The notes beneath the pieces are model-generated. The model made no database searches and was not told where the DNA came from. It worked only from the letters and a program-made list of their open reading frames with translations. Below, piece by piece: positions 47,761 to 60,090 of a DNA stretch of 64,000 bases. Origin of the DNA: Eulemur rufifrons. Its lineage: Eukaryota > Chordata > Mammalia > Primates > Lemuridae. How positions within the stretch are numbered: position 1 is the first letter of the stretch; every line of letters starts with the position of its first letter. The DNA is taken from NCBI RefSeq assembly GCF_041146395.1, contig NC_091008.1:4043501-4107500 (forward strand). The letters run 5' to 3'. Both the position numbers and the translations under genes were made by a program.

Positions 47761-49311
47761 TTCTAAATTTTATGCTGATTTACATCCCGCTCCCATGAAA
47801 ACACATTTTTGTCTAATTAACTTTTAATTTCTTTGGGGATCTACGGATAGGAGTTAGCAGAAGGGTAGAACGCTTTCATCCAAATCACCAGCTTCCCTTG
47901 GGAGTCTTCCTCTTTCTCCTTTCACCTAAGGACTTTCTGATCTCTAACTCTGCTTTTGATTTTATACTTCATTTGAATTTTTCACGCGTGTTCCTGATCA
48001 ACATTTCTAGCTATAAAACATGACCACAACAACATATTACATGCACACGAGACACATCACGTCTAAAGAGAATGCATCTTCCTTTCAAACCCTGTTTCCC
48101 TCCCGCGTTTCATGGAGGTGAATGACATCACAATGCCCAGACTTTGTCAGATTTCCAAGACTGGGGCTTCTTCAACTCCTTTTTCCCCTTGTTTCCAGAA
48201 TCCAGTCCCTAATCTTTATCCATTTAGATTATGAGAAATGTTCTATCAGTTTCTTTGTTTCTAATCTCATAACTGCTGATCAGTTTACCCCAACGATTCA
48301 AAAGCAGCTGGTTAGATTTCCTGATGACTCTTGATTTCTTTCTCCCCAATCCATCCTAAGCACTGCAAATAGCACGTACACACAGGGTAATAACATCACT
48401 TTCTGGCTGCAGTGGCCCCCAGCAATTATTTTTAAATCAGGAAGTGACTTAGGTATTTTTCTGTATTTAAGGAATATTTAATTGAATATGTCTTATTCCA
48501 GCCTCTTTATGTCTTTAAGAAATGAAATGACTTACGAAGTCAGTAAGATGGTCCAATGGGAGAGCTAAAAATATTCAGAGACACAAAACTATAATTTTCA
48601 GCATTTTAAAATCTTTACATTGTAAAAAAAATATATATTTAATTGTTATTCTTTAGACTTGGCTCTGTTCTCCTTCCTTGATGAGCACTATAATCACGCA
48701 GAGATTGAAGTTTACAGCTTCTATTGGCTTGGAGTTAAAGGAGTGATACAAAGTTCCAAAACCATCTTCTTAGAAGGAAAATGATCGCATTTATTTTACA
48801 TTTGAATAACTTCGAATGGCTTATGTGATTTAGCTCAACCATGTCGAAGTGCGGCAAAGCAAGTATCCAATAGGAATTTTTACCCCAGAGAAAAGTTTTT
48901 GAGGAAATTATGACCAACTGAAATATGAAAGAGAGAAACTATAATCATCATGCCTTCTGTGGATGGCATTACCTACGTAGCTATAAATAATAAGGATATC
49001 CTGATCCTTTTAACTACCATAGGAATGCAAATAGCTTTGCACTGACAAGTGGCAAATTTTTAATAAAGCAGAGCATGCCTATACATCATTTGGACATCAA
49101 GAAGACTAACCCTTAAACGGTGAAATTCCACAAGCAGATAAGTAGGGTTAAATGATCACGATCGGAGAGATACACAGGTCAAGCAGAGCACACTCGCACG
49201 CTGAATTTATTGTCCTTTCGAGACAATTTGCAAAGATGGGACCACGGCCCTACCAAGGGTAATTACCCAGGATATTGCATTTGCTTTTCATTTAAAAAGA
49301 TCACATAATAT

Positions 49312-49381
49312 TTAAGGACTACTGATGATGAGAACCTTATTCACTTTTAAAGACTACTGATGATTAGAACCTTATTCACCT
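49312..49381. repeat. 35-bp tandem duplication
   Basis: Two adjacent copies, 49312-49346 and 49347-49381, sharing 'gactactgatgat' and 'agaaccttattcac'; they differ at about three positions (ttaagg/ttaaag, gatgag/gattag, final t/c). Followed by an A15 run. Confidence 0.9.
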
Positions 49382-50817
49382 AAAAAAAAAAAAAAATAAC
49401 CCTTTTAGTCCAGGGCAGAAAATAAGGAATTGAATGAGACAATAAGGAATAGGACCCAGTCCCAGAGTGCGTAAATTTCAATCCTCTGTCCTGCTGTTTG
49501 TTACTGAAAGACACATGAGAAGTTTAGGAATGTCTGTATGGAGGGTGCCGGTGTCACGCATTTAAAACCCCCGAAAGCACATTTTGATCCTAATATCGTA
49601 CCTTGTCCTGCCAAGGTTCTCAAAAGAAACCCATAGCCTTTGTCTTTCCTGATCCCAGGCTGCAGAAATGGCAAACGGAGAGCATAAAAAAGGCAGGAGG
49701 GCACAGGAGGCTGGTTTATTCTTCTAAAGATCTGGGGCCAACCTGTCCCAAGCGGTTTGTAAAACACACCCCTGAAAAACTCTTCCTTCAGTTTCTTTTT
49801 TCCTCTTCTCATTAGCACACAATCCTCTAATAAGCCCGCTCGACCAAGCAGCCCCGATAGAATGACCAGCCCCAACGGGTTACACCTTGTGCCAAGTTGC
49901 ACAAAACAGTGTAAATGTAAAGCTCTTATGACACTAACATCTCGTGACGCGCGTTTTCAGTACTTTGTCTCTTAGCTCAACAAGTGGCTTCGCTTCTCTC
50001 ACCCACACAAAAAATGTAAACAGACATTATAGTTTTGGAGAAACTTCTCTGGCATTTCCTCTCTGCCTTTTCACCGACAGTCCTGCACCCATGTGCCAAA
50101 GGCAGACCCGTTCCGACAAAGCATCCTCGCCAAGGCACAAGCAAAACCATCAACAATGCTATTGTCTTCAGAAACTATGCAGAAAAAAAGAGCTGACATT
50201 TGACATGCGAGGTAAGCCCAACAAAGTATTCAGAAGATTATACTTTCCTGCTCTTATAATCCACTAACTTCTTGTTGTTAGCGCTTAATCCAGTATCATG
50301 TCTAGACTACGTCTTCTATACCTCCAACAAAGCTTTGGGAAAAATAGAATCCTATCTTCACATGCTTCTATACCCTTCAGCTATTATTGCCAGCCCAAAC
50401 GTGGAAAGAGCACATTGTGTGCTTCCTTTGGAGTCTGGACGTTTTGTCTTTCTAGGACATTGGCAAATCTGCCGTTGAGTATAATAACAGACAAGAAACA
50501 CAGGTACTTGAGGCTCTTTTTAGAAGATTAATTCAATCTTCTTTGGAAACAAGTACTAAGTAAACAGTAGAGGATATTGCTATAACTTCTGGAAAGTATT
50601 TGTGCAATATAACTAATACATAAATGATGATATGATGACTATATTAAAAAGAGCATGTTTGAAAAATTTAAAGGTGTCTAAACACACTCTAAATAAAGGA
50701 AAATAGACTCTAAAATAAAATAAAACTTTTTTTAATGCAAAGCATTTATTACTAGAATAGACAGACGAGGGATTTCAAAAAAGTGCAGAGAAATTTAAAC
50801 GTCATGGTGAGAAGAGT

Positions 50818-50853
50818 TCTCTCCCCCCCTCCCCCGTCCCCCTCCCCACTCCC
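50818..50853 (-). repeat. G-quadruplex-forming motif on the minus strand
   Basis: The plus strand has C-runs of 7, 5, 5, 4 and 3 separated by loops of one to two bases (ctccccccctcccccgtccccctccccactccc). The complement has at least four G-runs of four or more with very short loops, predicting a very stable G-quadruplex, with an i-motif on the plus strand. Confidence 0.85.
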
Positions 50854-52202
50854 AAATCAATTTACAACAGCCCTCAGGACAAGAAAGGAGTCTTGCTGCC
50901 TTTTAAGTTAGGGCAGCATAGAATAAAAGACAAAGAAAGTTGATGCAGAATAATTTGCAATTTCCTGCAAAATGACTCCCATGAAGTTTAAAGTCATCCA
51001 GAACTGCAAAACTGATCCCACAGCTCAAATAAATATGAGAACATTTCAGTCTTTAACTAAACTATGTTGACTTTTCATTCCAATAGCAACCAAATGGCTG
51101 TTTGCAAGCTAGGGGAATTTTAAATAATTTTTCACGGGGGCAACTTTTTTAAAAAAAAAAAAATCTTTTCTAGGATGTTTTCATTCGCTTTTGAACTGTG
51201 ATAGTCTAAGAGAAAGAAACAAAATTGAGAACCATGAAAGACAGATATTTATAAATCTGTCAAAAATACATCTGAATACTTGCTGTCCGTCTATACACGA
51301 CCTCAATCCTAGGGAACGTGAAAAGCTGGAGAGAGAAGACGAATAAACCCTTGTAGTGGTTTGTGAAAAATGCAAAATACTATATGGCTAAATATGCTCA
51401 TTTTGAGTATCGATTATACTTATTCGTGGATGAGAAAGATAAAAGAGGCTGGAGAGCTTGGCAGCAAAGAGGTGAAACGTGGGCTGCCCTTGAGTGAGAA
51501 CAGGTGAAGAGGAAGAACAGCAAGCTCTGCAGGTAGGAAAGTCATAGGTGAATTATTGAAGTTAATGTGAGTTTGGTATATGGACCTGTGTTTGGGGTGG
51601 GAGGGGCTTAGAAAAGATCGGTGTTTAAATTACAGATCAGGGAAAGGGAAAAATGAACAGCCTTCATTGAGGACTAGGAGCTGCCACGCTCATACTGCTT
51701 TGGGGGTGACCCAGCATTTCCTGTGCTGTTTATACTCACCAAGCACCCACTCTGTTGCTTGCTCAGTGTATTCCAGAGTGGGAAATGAGGTCAAAAACCA
51801 GTCAGATCACAGAGGGCCTTAAGAACATATTGGGCCTGTATCATGCATTGCATCGAAATAACTTTCTCTTACCGGCCCTCTGGGTCAGCATCCTGCATTC
51901 AGCTGGCATGAATCCACTCATTCCTGGCCCCCTGTTTCAGCGGGAATAGAAAACAAACCTAAGCAGTTTCCGCCTCTCCCTCCCTCCCACCCTATCCAGT
52001 TAATTGAGGAAAACAAACAAGCAAACAAACGCTAAGCACAATGTCTTCAGGGCTATGGAGAAGTCAGCAAAGTAGCGATGTGGCTTACGTGTGCAAATTG
52101 GTTAGAAGATACAGTCATTGCAAGATTAAGAGAAGAATCTTGATCACAATGGAGGTTTCTGTACCAGGGGCATAGGGTTCCACGTGAGGTTAAGTTATTT
52201 TT

Positions 52203-52320
52203 TTCAACAAGCATTGGTTTAGCGCCCACTGTGTGCCAATCATTGTTTTGGGCCCTTCTTACCTACAAGAAGAGCTCAGATGTCGGGGCAGGAATCAGGT
52301 GATAAACAGGTAAGTACATT
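52203..52320 (-). repeat. L2 3'-end relic
   Basis: 'ttcaacaagcattggtttagcgcccactgtgtgccaatcattgttttgggccc...gataaacaggtaag' follows the reverse complement of the L2 end. Confidence 0.75.
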
Positions 52321-53769
52321 CTGTGATATCAGGATAAACGTGACTCATCTTCTTAGATTCAGCAAAGAAAAAAAAAATCAAAGTGGGAATTGAACTGGTG
52401 TTGAATGCAAAACATGACTTTTTATGAAAACAATCACAGGCATATTGTGGAGTAGAATACAAAATTTACACGACTGTTTTAGATAAAATAGAAGATTTCA
52501 AAATAATTTCATGGCAGATAACTAAGTATCTCAGAATCCTGCTGATAAAATTCTCTCTTTTGCTATAAAGGAGACCTAATTGGAAAAGTGAACACAGCTT
52601 TACTCAGAATCAAGGAATTTATTTTGCTACTGTTTAACTGGACCATACTGGCACAGAATAGATGTCTCTTACGTGACTTACAGATATAATTTATGAGAAC
52701 TTCTTATATCAGAAATATAATTTCCTCCAAAAAAACTCTAATATTATTTACTCAAACCTACATTTCTTATAGTACTGTGATTCCAAAATAATGTTGGTAT
52801 CATCGTCGTTAGTACAGAGGGATCTTTCCAAAGTCCAATCTAACTTAGAATCGATTCAAGCTTTATGAGAATTGAGTCATACATAAAAGTTGCATTATTT
52901 GGAAATATTTCTGTGTTCTCTATAATGTGAGTTAACGTAGTTGAGACGTGGTCCTTTTCTTCAAGAATACACATGTTCAAGTCATCATCCACTCTCTAGT
53001 AAATTTTCAAATCAAAAAGCCTTATTGATAATTCACAATTATATATTTCCAATTTGTAGTGTAGCCTTTTCCATTTCAACCGTAACGTGTCTGCAGTCTG
53101 TGAAGGAGGTGAGGAGAATTGGAGATCAGGCTGGGGGAGGGGGCTGGGGAGACCCCTCCTTGCTGGGATGTTGCCAGAAAAGACCTAGTACAGCTGTCAT
53201 TTAACACCTGTCCTCTTTTTAAAAGCAGGGGGTGGCATTCTTACAGAGAAACCAGAGAAATATGGATTAGCGGAAACTACTAAAAGATGGATAGCCTATT
53301 GTTTCTGATCTTCTGGGCACCAGAATAATTGCTAATAGGCCAATGTCATGTTTGAAGAAAATGTACATTATACACTGTCTTCTCCGCCATAGAATTCAAT
53401 GATGTGTTGTAAATTGGAAACATAATCCAACGGATAACCAAAAAAATTCTTAAACGTGTTCACAAGCAACCAAAAAAGTAAGAGCGATTATAAACACCAC
53501 TGCAGAGAGATATTAATACAGAATGACTTTTAATGCGTTGGAAAAAATGGCTTGAAATCAGATGTAAAATAGTTATACGAAGAAATCATCTGTTCACAAG
53601 AGGCAGTTAAATAGTACCAAAGGCTCTGGTGTTACAGATTGTGGGCAGTAAACTTAGAAGGATTTAAAAAAAAAAAAAATCTATTTCCAATAAAGGCAAA
53701 GACTGCTAATGCACCTAGATTTGAAGCGGAATGCACAAAGAAAGAACCCACTTTTACTGCTTTGAGTTG
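52321..53769. other. Unique DNA, nothing recognised
   Basis: No repeat assigned; A-runs at 52368-52377 and 53665-53680. A short purine-rich G-run patch lies near 53120-53150 (ggctgggggagggggctgggg). Confidence 0.4.
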
Positions 53770-54010
53770 CTCCAGCTAGGCCTAGCTGAGTGTTGTGTTC
53801 TGTTTTGGAGATCATATGTTTGAAAAGAAAGAAAAACTGGAGTCAGTTCAAAGGCAAGCAACTGAACTGATAAAAGGTTTGGAAATAAGACAGACCTGTG
53901 AGCAATGGGCATGTTCAGGCTGGAGGAGAAACAATTGAAAGAGACATGTTAATAGTCTACAAGCATTTAGAGAGACGTTATGGGAAGAAAAAGGATAAGC
54001 GATGTTAATC
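53770..54010 (+). repeat. CR1/L3-like LINE relic
   Basis: 'gagtgttgtgttctgttttggagatcatatgtttgaaaag...aactggagtcagttcaaaggcaagcaactgaactgataaaaggtttggaaataagacagacctgtgagcaatgggcatgttcaggctggaggagaaacaattgaaagagacatgttaatagtctacaagcatttag' matches the CR1/L3 pattern (tgttctgggcaccacat...gagagtccagaggagggcaac...gtttagcctggagaagagaagactgagaggggacatgatagctgtcttcaagtat). A very old mammalian relic. Confidence 0.7.
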
Positions 54011-54330
54011 ATTAGGAAAAGAATAAGAAACCATAAATTTACCATATTCATGGGAATGGCCTGGAATAATTTATTTATTTATTTTTTGTGTGTGTGCTGG
54101 AGGCAATTTATCTAACTTTGCAACTTGACATCATTCAAGTTCAAGTACGGAGGCACAAATGGCATGCACTTTTAGACCCGAGGGTACGAAAAGACCACAA
54201 ATCAACGTTTGTGGGTAAAAGCTGGTTGAAAAGAAATATGTGGCCTTTACCTTTGGAGATGAGTAGCCTGAAGTGATCTGTGGGAACCCAATGCCATTTG
54301 AGATACCTCACAGTGAGAATGAGTTTCAAG

Positions 54331-54455
54331 CTATCAGGGACAATTCAGAAAGGGGAAAAAGAAAACCAAACAAACAAACAAAAAAAAACTAATGTTCTAT
54401 CAGGGACAATTCAGAAAGGGAAAAAAAAACCAAACAAACAAAAAAAAAAAACCAC
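54331..54455. repeat. 66-bp tandem duplication with CAAA-rich ends
   Basis: Copies 54331-54396 and 54397-54455 share 'ctatcagggacaattcagaaagggg' and an 'accaaacaaacaaac' A-rich segment. They are nearly identical apart from A-run lengths, so the duplication is recent. Confidence 0.92.
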
Positions 54456-57371
54456 CTAATTTTCCTACAAAACAGAGAGACAATTTGAAATTGGGTTAGT
54501 ATTTTTATGAAAAAAGATCTTTACATACAGATGCTTCTAGAACATACTGGCTGGCTGTGACTACTCAGTAGGCAACAATTCCCTTTAAGCATGTAATATT
54601 CCTTAATTTGCTTTTGCCTGATTTCCAGGCCTCTCCCTTCCAGCAGGCATTGGTGGTGCAGGGGGCAGGAAACTGAGGGAGTATAAAATTTTTATAATTA
54701 AGGCTGGATTAGTAGTAAGAATGCCCAGCCATCTAAAGGCTGAGCAGCAGTTTTGATGTTTGAAAGAAGTGTGTAATGTTGGATTAAGCTACAAGTAACC
54801 AAGCATTTTTTTTTTTCCTCCAAGTAGGCTTTGATGTTGGGGGGTCGAGTGGGCCCCTGGCCTCTCTGCAGTTGCCTCTGTGCATTTCTGAGATGGTGCT
54901 CTGTGTTCTAATCCATTGTAGCAGAGTCCTTGAACCAAGAAAAACTGACACTCACTCTCATTAATGGGGTGGCCTGGATTGCTTTTTTGTTATTTCGCAT
55001 TGCTTTGTTTTCTCACTTTAACATTTTTCTAGTGACTTTGATTGATCTAATGTAATCTCTTTTTTCCACTTGTTTTTTCAAAGCATGAAAATTTCCCAGC
55101 CAGGTGGATATTCCCCAATTCTCACAACTCGACTTAAATTTTTTTTTTTTTTACAAATGAGAGTGATTTGGAATGGTGAGAACTCATAACTCATTTGAAT
55201 GAAAAACAGTTGGGGGATTGCCACACTTCATTGTACTTGATTGTTGACATTGGTGGCAGCTGTTACTGCCAATCTATCTTGAACCAACTGTGAGCACATC
55301 AAGATCTCTGTCTCTCTCTCTCACACACACATACACATGGGTATAGAAACATATTCCTCTTCCATTCTGTTAATGGAATTTTGAGAACACGAGAATATCT
55401 ATCTTTCTAAATTCTTTCCCCAACAACTTTTCGTGAAATTCAGGTTGATCTTATTTTTCCCATTCCTATAATCTTTATCAGTGGCATCACAGCTATGAGT
55501 ATATAGCGTTCATCCAAACTAACAATGGCAAACAAAAATGAGGCAGACATAGCCGTAAACTTTTAAAAGAGAAACCTGATAAAATCTTGCATTCCAGGCT
55601 AATCCATTTGCCCTATTTATATAGTTGGGGAAAAGAGAAGTTTCTATTTTTTTTGTGCTCTTTGCAGTTGCTGTAATTTCAAATCCAAGAGAGTGTTGCA
55701 TTGATCAAATTATGCTCTTGGTTTCCAATTGACTAAGGAGACTCAATGCATAAACTCTACTGGTCCCTATTAAAATAGAGAGGTACAGCAAATGCTAATA
55801 CCCTGAAATTCAAGTTCCAATAGGCTTCAGTAATACATACTGCAGAGTCTGAAAACTTTTTACTGCCTTACAGAGATGAGTAATTTCCTCCTGCCCTGAC
55901 CTCCTGACAGAGCGGCCATGAATACATTAGATCATTCTATCAATTAAGTAGGGAGTCCATTACATTACCCTCCCCAAATAATTTCACAAACAATCTAAAT
56001 GAAGATGGTAAAGAACCATCATTAATGCATAAACCACTCCTGCATGACCTCTTCCCTGAACTCTTTCTATCTCTGAAAGAGGTGAGTCTCTTCCATGGAA
56101 TAATAAATACTAAATAATACATGGACATGTAAATGTCCATTCTGAGGAGCAATGGGATAGGCCAAACACAAAAGCACTTATGTACGCTGAGATTACTGTC
56201 AATATACGAGTATTATTTTTATGTGGCTGAGAAAGAGAGGAAGAGAGGGAGACAGAGTCTATCCTGATAGGAATATGGGAAACACTGATTTTCATATATT
56301 TTAGCTACTTTATATGTGTAATAATGATAATGCTATTGAAAAGTAGTCTAGGAGCTAAGCTTAAATTTTTATAAATTTAAAACATTTTGGACTATTCATA
56401 CTGACTTTAGAACACTTTGAAAGCTGCAGAATATGGAAACAAATTGTAGTATTAATATTTTCATGCCTTATTTAATATTTATTTGCTGAAAGAACTATCT
56501 ATGAAAAGGCAGTAAACAAAACACAAAAACAATAACAACAATAGCAATACTATACTACCACAAAGAACTTTCCCTATCTAATCAAAAGGGAAATTTTCAG
56601 TCAAACCAGAAATTTATGTTTCTTGAATGTAACTACTTATCATGATAAACATTATATTATAAGCCACATTGTACATCTCTTTATTCCCTTTTCTTTCTTC
56701 TAAATGTACCAAATTATGAATAAACCAGATAGACTTAAATATGTATGTGTACACACACCCTTCATAATGCCCAGGTTTTGTAAAAGAGCTTCTGAGACTC
56801 TTCTGGAAGTTAAAAACTTGTAGAGAAAGTGAATGGGAAATCAACTGAAAACCGAGAGGAAACATTTTACCATCTTTTTAACAGTGATTGTTTCTCTTTT
56901 GTCTCTCTTCTTGTTTTACAGAAATCGCTTTAGGGAGGCAAACAATGATAGAAATTGAAAGTGATTAGGCATCTGGTTTATATATAAAAAATTTTTTAAA
57001 AAGACAAATTAACAGCAATCGAAATGCTCAGGCTTAATCAGAACCTTAAATTCAGAATTAATAAATATCCAAAACACAGTTAAAGAACATTGAAAAATAT
57101 TTAGTTCTTGGAAATCTCAGCTCTCAATTTTTGTGACATTCTTTCTTATATTTCCATGAATTCAATGTTAATATGCAAATAAACAATCATGCTACTTATA
57201 TAAACAAAATAGCATTCATTATATTATATATTTCCACATGCATAATTTTATATTTATAAACAATAAATTTACTCATTTTTCCATATGTTAAGACTTCAGC
57301 CTTATGTTAGATGAACCAATGCAATAAACAGCAGAGAGACAAACAGCAGGATTTGATTTCCCTCTTTTATT
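54456..57371. other. Unique DNA with a (TC)n(AC)n patch
   Basis: No transposon recognised. 55306-55340 is a TCTCTC run passing into ACACAC. A T12 run lies at 55140-55152. ORFs are short and unrecognised. Confidence 0.4.
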
Positions 57372-57480
57372 CTTCATCCATTCAACGGATATGTTATCAA
57401 AGCCTACTGTGTGTGACACTATTTGGGTGACTATGAGAAAGACAATAATGAACATGACTTTCCGATGGTACATTTTCCAT
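57372..57480 (-). repeat. L2 3'-end relic
   Basis: 'ttcatccattcaacggatatgttatcaaagcctactgtgtgtgacactatttgggtgactatgagaaagacaataatgaaca' follows the reverse complement of the L2 terminus. Confidence 0.7.
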
Positions 57481-59544
57481 CTTTATGGCCCGAAATGCAG
57501 GAGCTTTATGAAATTTGGGATAGGACAATCTGATTCAAGGTGTTCACATTCTCTGAGCTCAAAACATAGAAAAGATTGTTTTTATTACTTAAAATGATGT
57601 CATCCCTTCTCCAGGGAGGAACCAGATCAGAGTTTCAGAAGGTATGAAATGAGCTCATAAACAAACAAAGGATATGTGTTCCAACACACTCACAAAGGAA
57701 AGTTCCAGAAGGTGCTCAGCATAACCCAGAATCAGTGGGTCCCTAAGCAGGACTGCTCCCCACTGTTGGGTAACCCAAGTGTAATTCTCCTCACACAAAC
57801 ATAAGCTGCCTCTGGCATCCTATTTTACCAACGGGCAAGAAGGAATGCTACAAAATTACTGGTAAACATGAACTGTAGTATCGGTGTGAGAAACAAAACA
57901 ATGAAAAGATAATACAGTGATTCACTGCATGAACAATAAGAGGATAAAAGATATAAAGAAACACCAAGAGTATTTTCTGCCAAAGATTTAAAGAGGCACA
58001 AATTCCAGCATTAAAATAAGATAGCTTAGTCCCCTGCATTCGTTTAGTAACTCTTGGATTTCAAGCTATTATCTGGTATTATAAAAATAACTCCTTCCCT
58101 CTTTTCTCAATGCCAAAGATCTGCCCACCTTCTTTAAAGAAAATAAAGTTGCACACAATCGAGGGATTCTATAGTTTTCCACTATCCTGGATCAAAGCAG
58201 TTCCATTAGCAAAATTATCACATCAATCTATTTGTGTATTTTGTTTCTATCATAAGAAGCCTACTTTTCTCTCTGTGCTTTCTGTCTACTTCTTAAGTTT
58301 AATGAATTATAATAATTTTAATTATTTACTATTCAGCACTCCAAAATTACTTCAACTAATGGCTCATATTCAGTGTTTTATTTTATTCAGTAGATACTAA
58401 AAATAATCTTGATTCTACTCAACTCTGCACTGCTACTCTTAACTTCCCATGGCCACCAAGTTTATATGCATATAATATATATAAAAAATTGAATATGGCA
58501 TAAATGAAAATGGAGGCATAACCCTTGAGCCTATCTATTTTGAAACACTTTTATGTTCAGCTGCCCAAAAGAGTAGTAAGGAACCGTTAAGATGATCCTA
58601 TAAAAAATATCTAGAAGGATATATGAATTTAATGAAAGTTCAGAAAGTGTAAGCCATAATGTATTTTATAAGTCATTTTACCCAAAAGTATATTATCAGC
58701 ACCTCCTAAAAAAGCTGAACCAGGGCAATGGTAAGTAATTGCCATAAGGATGACTTCCCAATAATATTGAAGTACTTTCTAGATCATTCAAAAGTACAAG
58801 TGCAATGTAGATTAATTTTTAAGTGTTTAGCTACATTTCAATACTTCAACAATTAGTACTCTGTCTTTGGAATTCCTACTAATTTGATATAGACCAGGAA
58901 GAAAACTACTAAGTAGAAGAATCCATTTTCTAATCAAAATATGTCATGGTCTACATTTTACAAAATAAATGTAAAAAAATCCCATTTTTAAGATTTATTT
59001 ATTAGAATTTTAGAGCCACTTAAACATTTAGGAAGCTTTTCCTTGTTAGGATAATAAATTTATTGGTCAGACATTTAAGTGTTTAAAAAAATAAAATGTT
59101 TTAAATTTATACATGTAGCTGACAATGTTAGGGTAATTTAATTGTCTGTAAATGTGGGAGATTTTTTAAAAGAAGAATTTAGTGTTTCCAAATTGAGTTA
59201 GTCAAATTTTGAATAAAAGGACCTCCTGAAAGACAACTGTTCTACTTTTACATAAAAAAAATTTAAAAATAGAATAATAAGATTTGTAAATGTGAATTTA
59301 AAGGCTTAAGTAAAGCTGAGTTTTTGAATATGAAACATATATAAGTGATTTCAAATAGGGTTTTTCTCCTACTCAATAAAGCACCTTGGGATATGGAGAG
59401 AAACTGTCCTAAAACTTAGAAAAGATTGAATGGAAATTTTTTTTTTCTTTAGATCCATTTAGTAATTTTTGAACTTGCCTCCTTGGCAAAGCCTCCCTAA
59501 CTGTCCAATGAAGTGAGTCATTTCCTCTACTGAATTTCCGTATG
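57481..59544. other. AT-rich unique DNA, nothing recognised
   Basis: No repeat or gene recognised. Confidence 0.4.
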
Positions 59545-59706
59545 AGACAGTACAAAGGTTAATAGCACAAGTATTGAAATTAGACAACCAAGTAACAAAT
59601 CCTGGATATGCCCCTTACTAGCTGTGTGATCATGGACAAATTATTCAACTTCTCTAAGCCATTATTTCCTAGATATAAGATGGGCTTAATGATGCCCACC
59701 TCTTAA
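59545..59706 (+). repeat. MIR SINE relic, sense
   Basis: 'aggttaatagcacaagtattgaaattagacaaccaagtaacaaatcctggatatgccccttactagctgtgtgatcatggacaaattattcaacttctctaagccattatttcctagatataagatgggcttaatgatgcccacctc' is MIR from its tRNA-derived head onward. Confidence 0.9.
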
Positions 59707-59824
59707 TAAAAAAAAAATGTAGACAAAATATTCTGTTTAATGATTGAAACTGCTTTGACTTCTTAGTATTGTTGTGTCTGTTTCTCAAAGATAAGTTCTT
59801 ACTGTTAGCATATCTGCTTTGTGT

Positions 59825-60090
59825 TGACCATAATAATAAGTAACATTTTAAAGTACTTATTTTGTGCCCGCCATTCTTCTAAGCAATTTGTATATATTAA
59901 CTCATTTAATTCTCGCAATCACCCCAAGAGATAAACTCATAATTCCCATGTTACAGGAAAAGAAACAAAGTTTCCAGAAATGTTAAGTAACTTTTCTGAG
60001 ATCACACCACTAGAAATTGGTAAAGCAGGGATTTGAACCCACAGTGTCTGATTCTAGGGTCCATGCATCCATTATAATACACTGGTTATA
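59825..60090 (-). repeat. MIR SINE relic, reverse
   Basis: 'ccattcttctaagcaatttgtatatattaactcatttaattctcgcaatcaccccaagagataaactcataattcccatgttacaggaaaagaaacaaagtttccagaaatgttaagtaac...gggatttgaacccacagtgtctgattc' is reverse-complement MIR. It lies 120 bp from the sense MIR, making an old inverted pair. Confidence 0.9.

Larger units (their letters stand above)
47761..52202. other. Repeat-poor unique DNA
   Basis: About 4.4 kb without a firmly recognised transposon. It holds a 35-bp tandem duplication (49312-49381), a G-quadruplex motif (50818-50853), and a CpG-retaining, moderately GC-rich segment at 49.5-50.2 kb with overlapping ORFs up to 133 codons on both strands, none recognisable. Confidence 0.45.
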
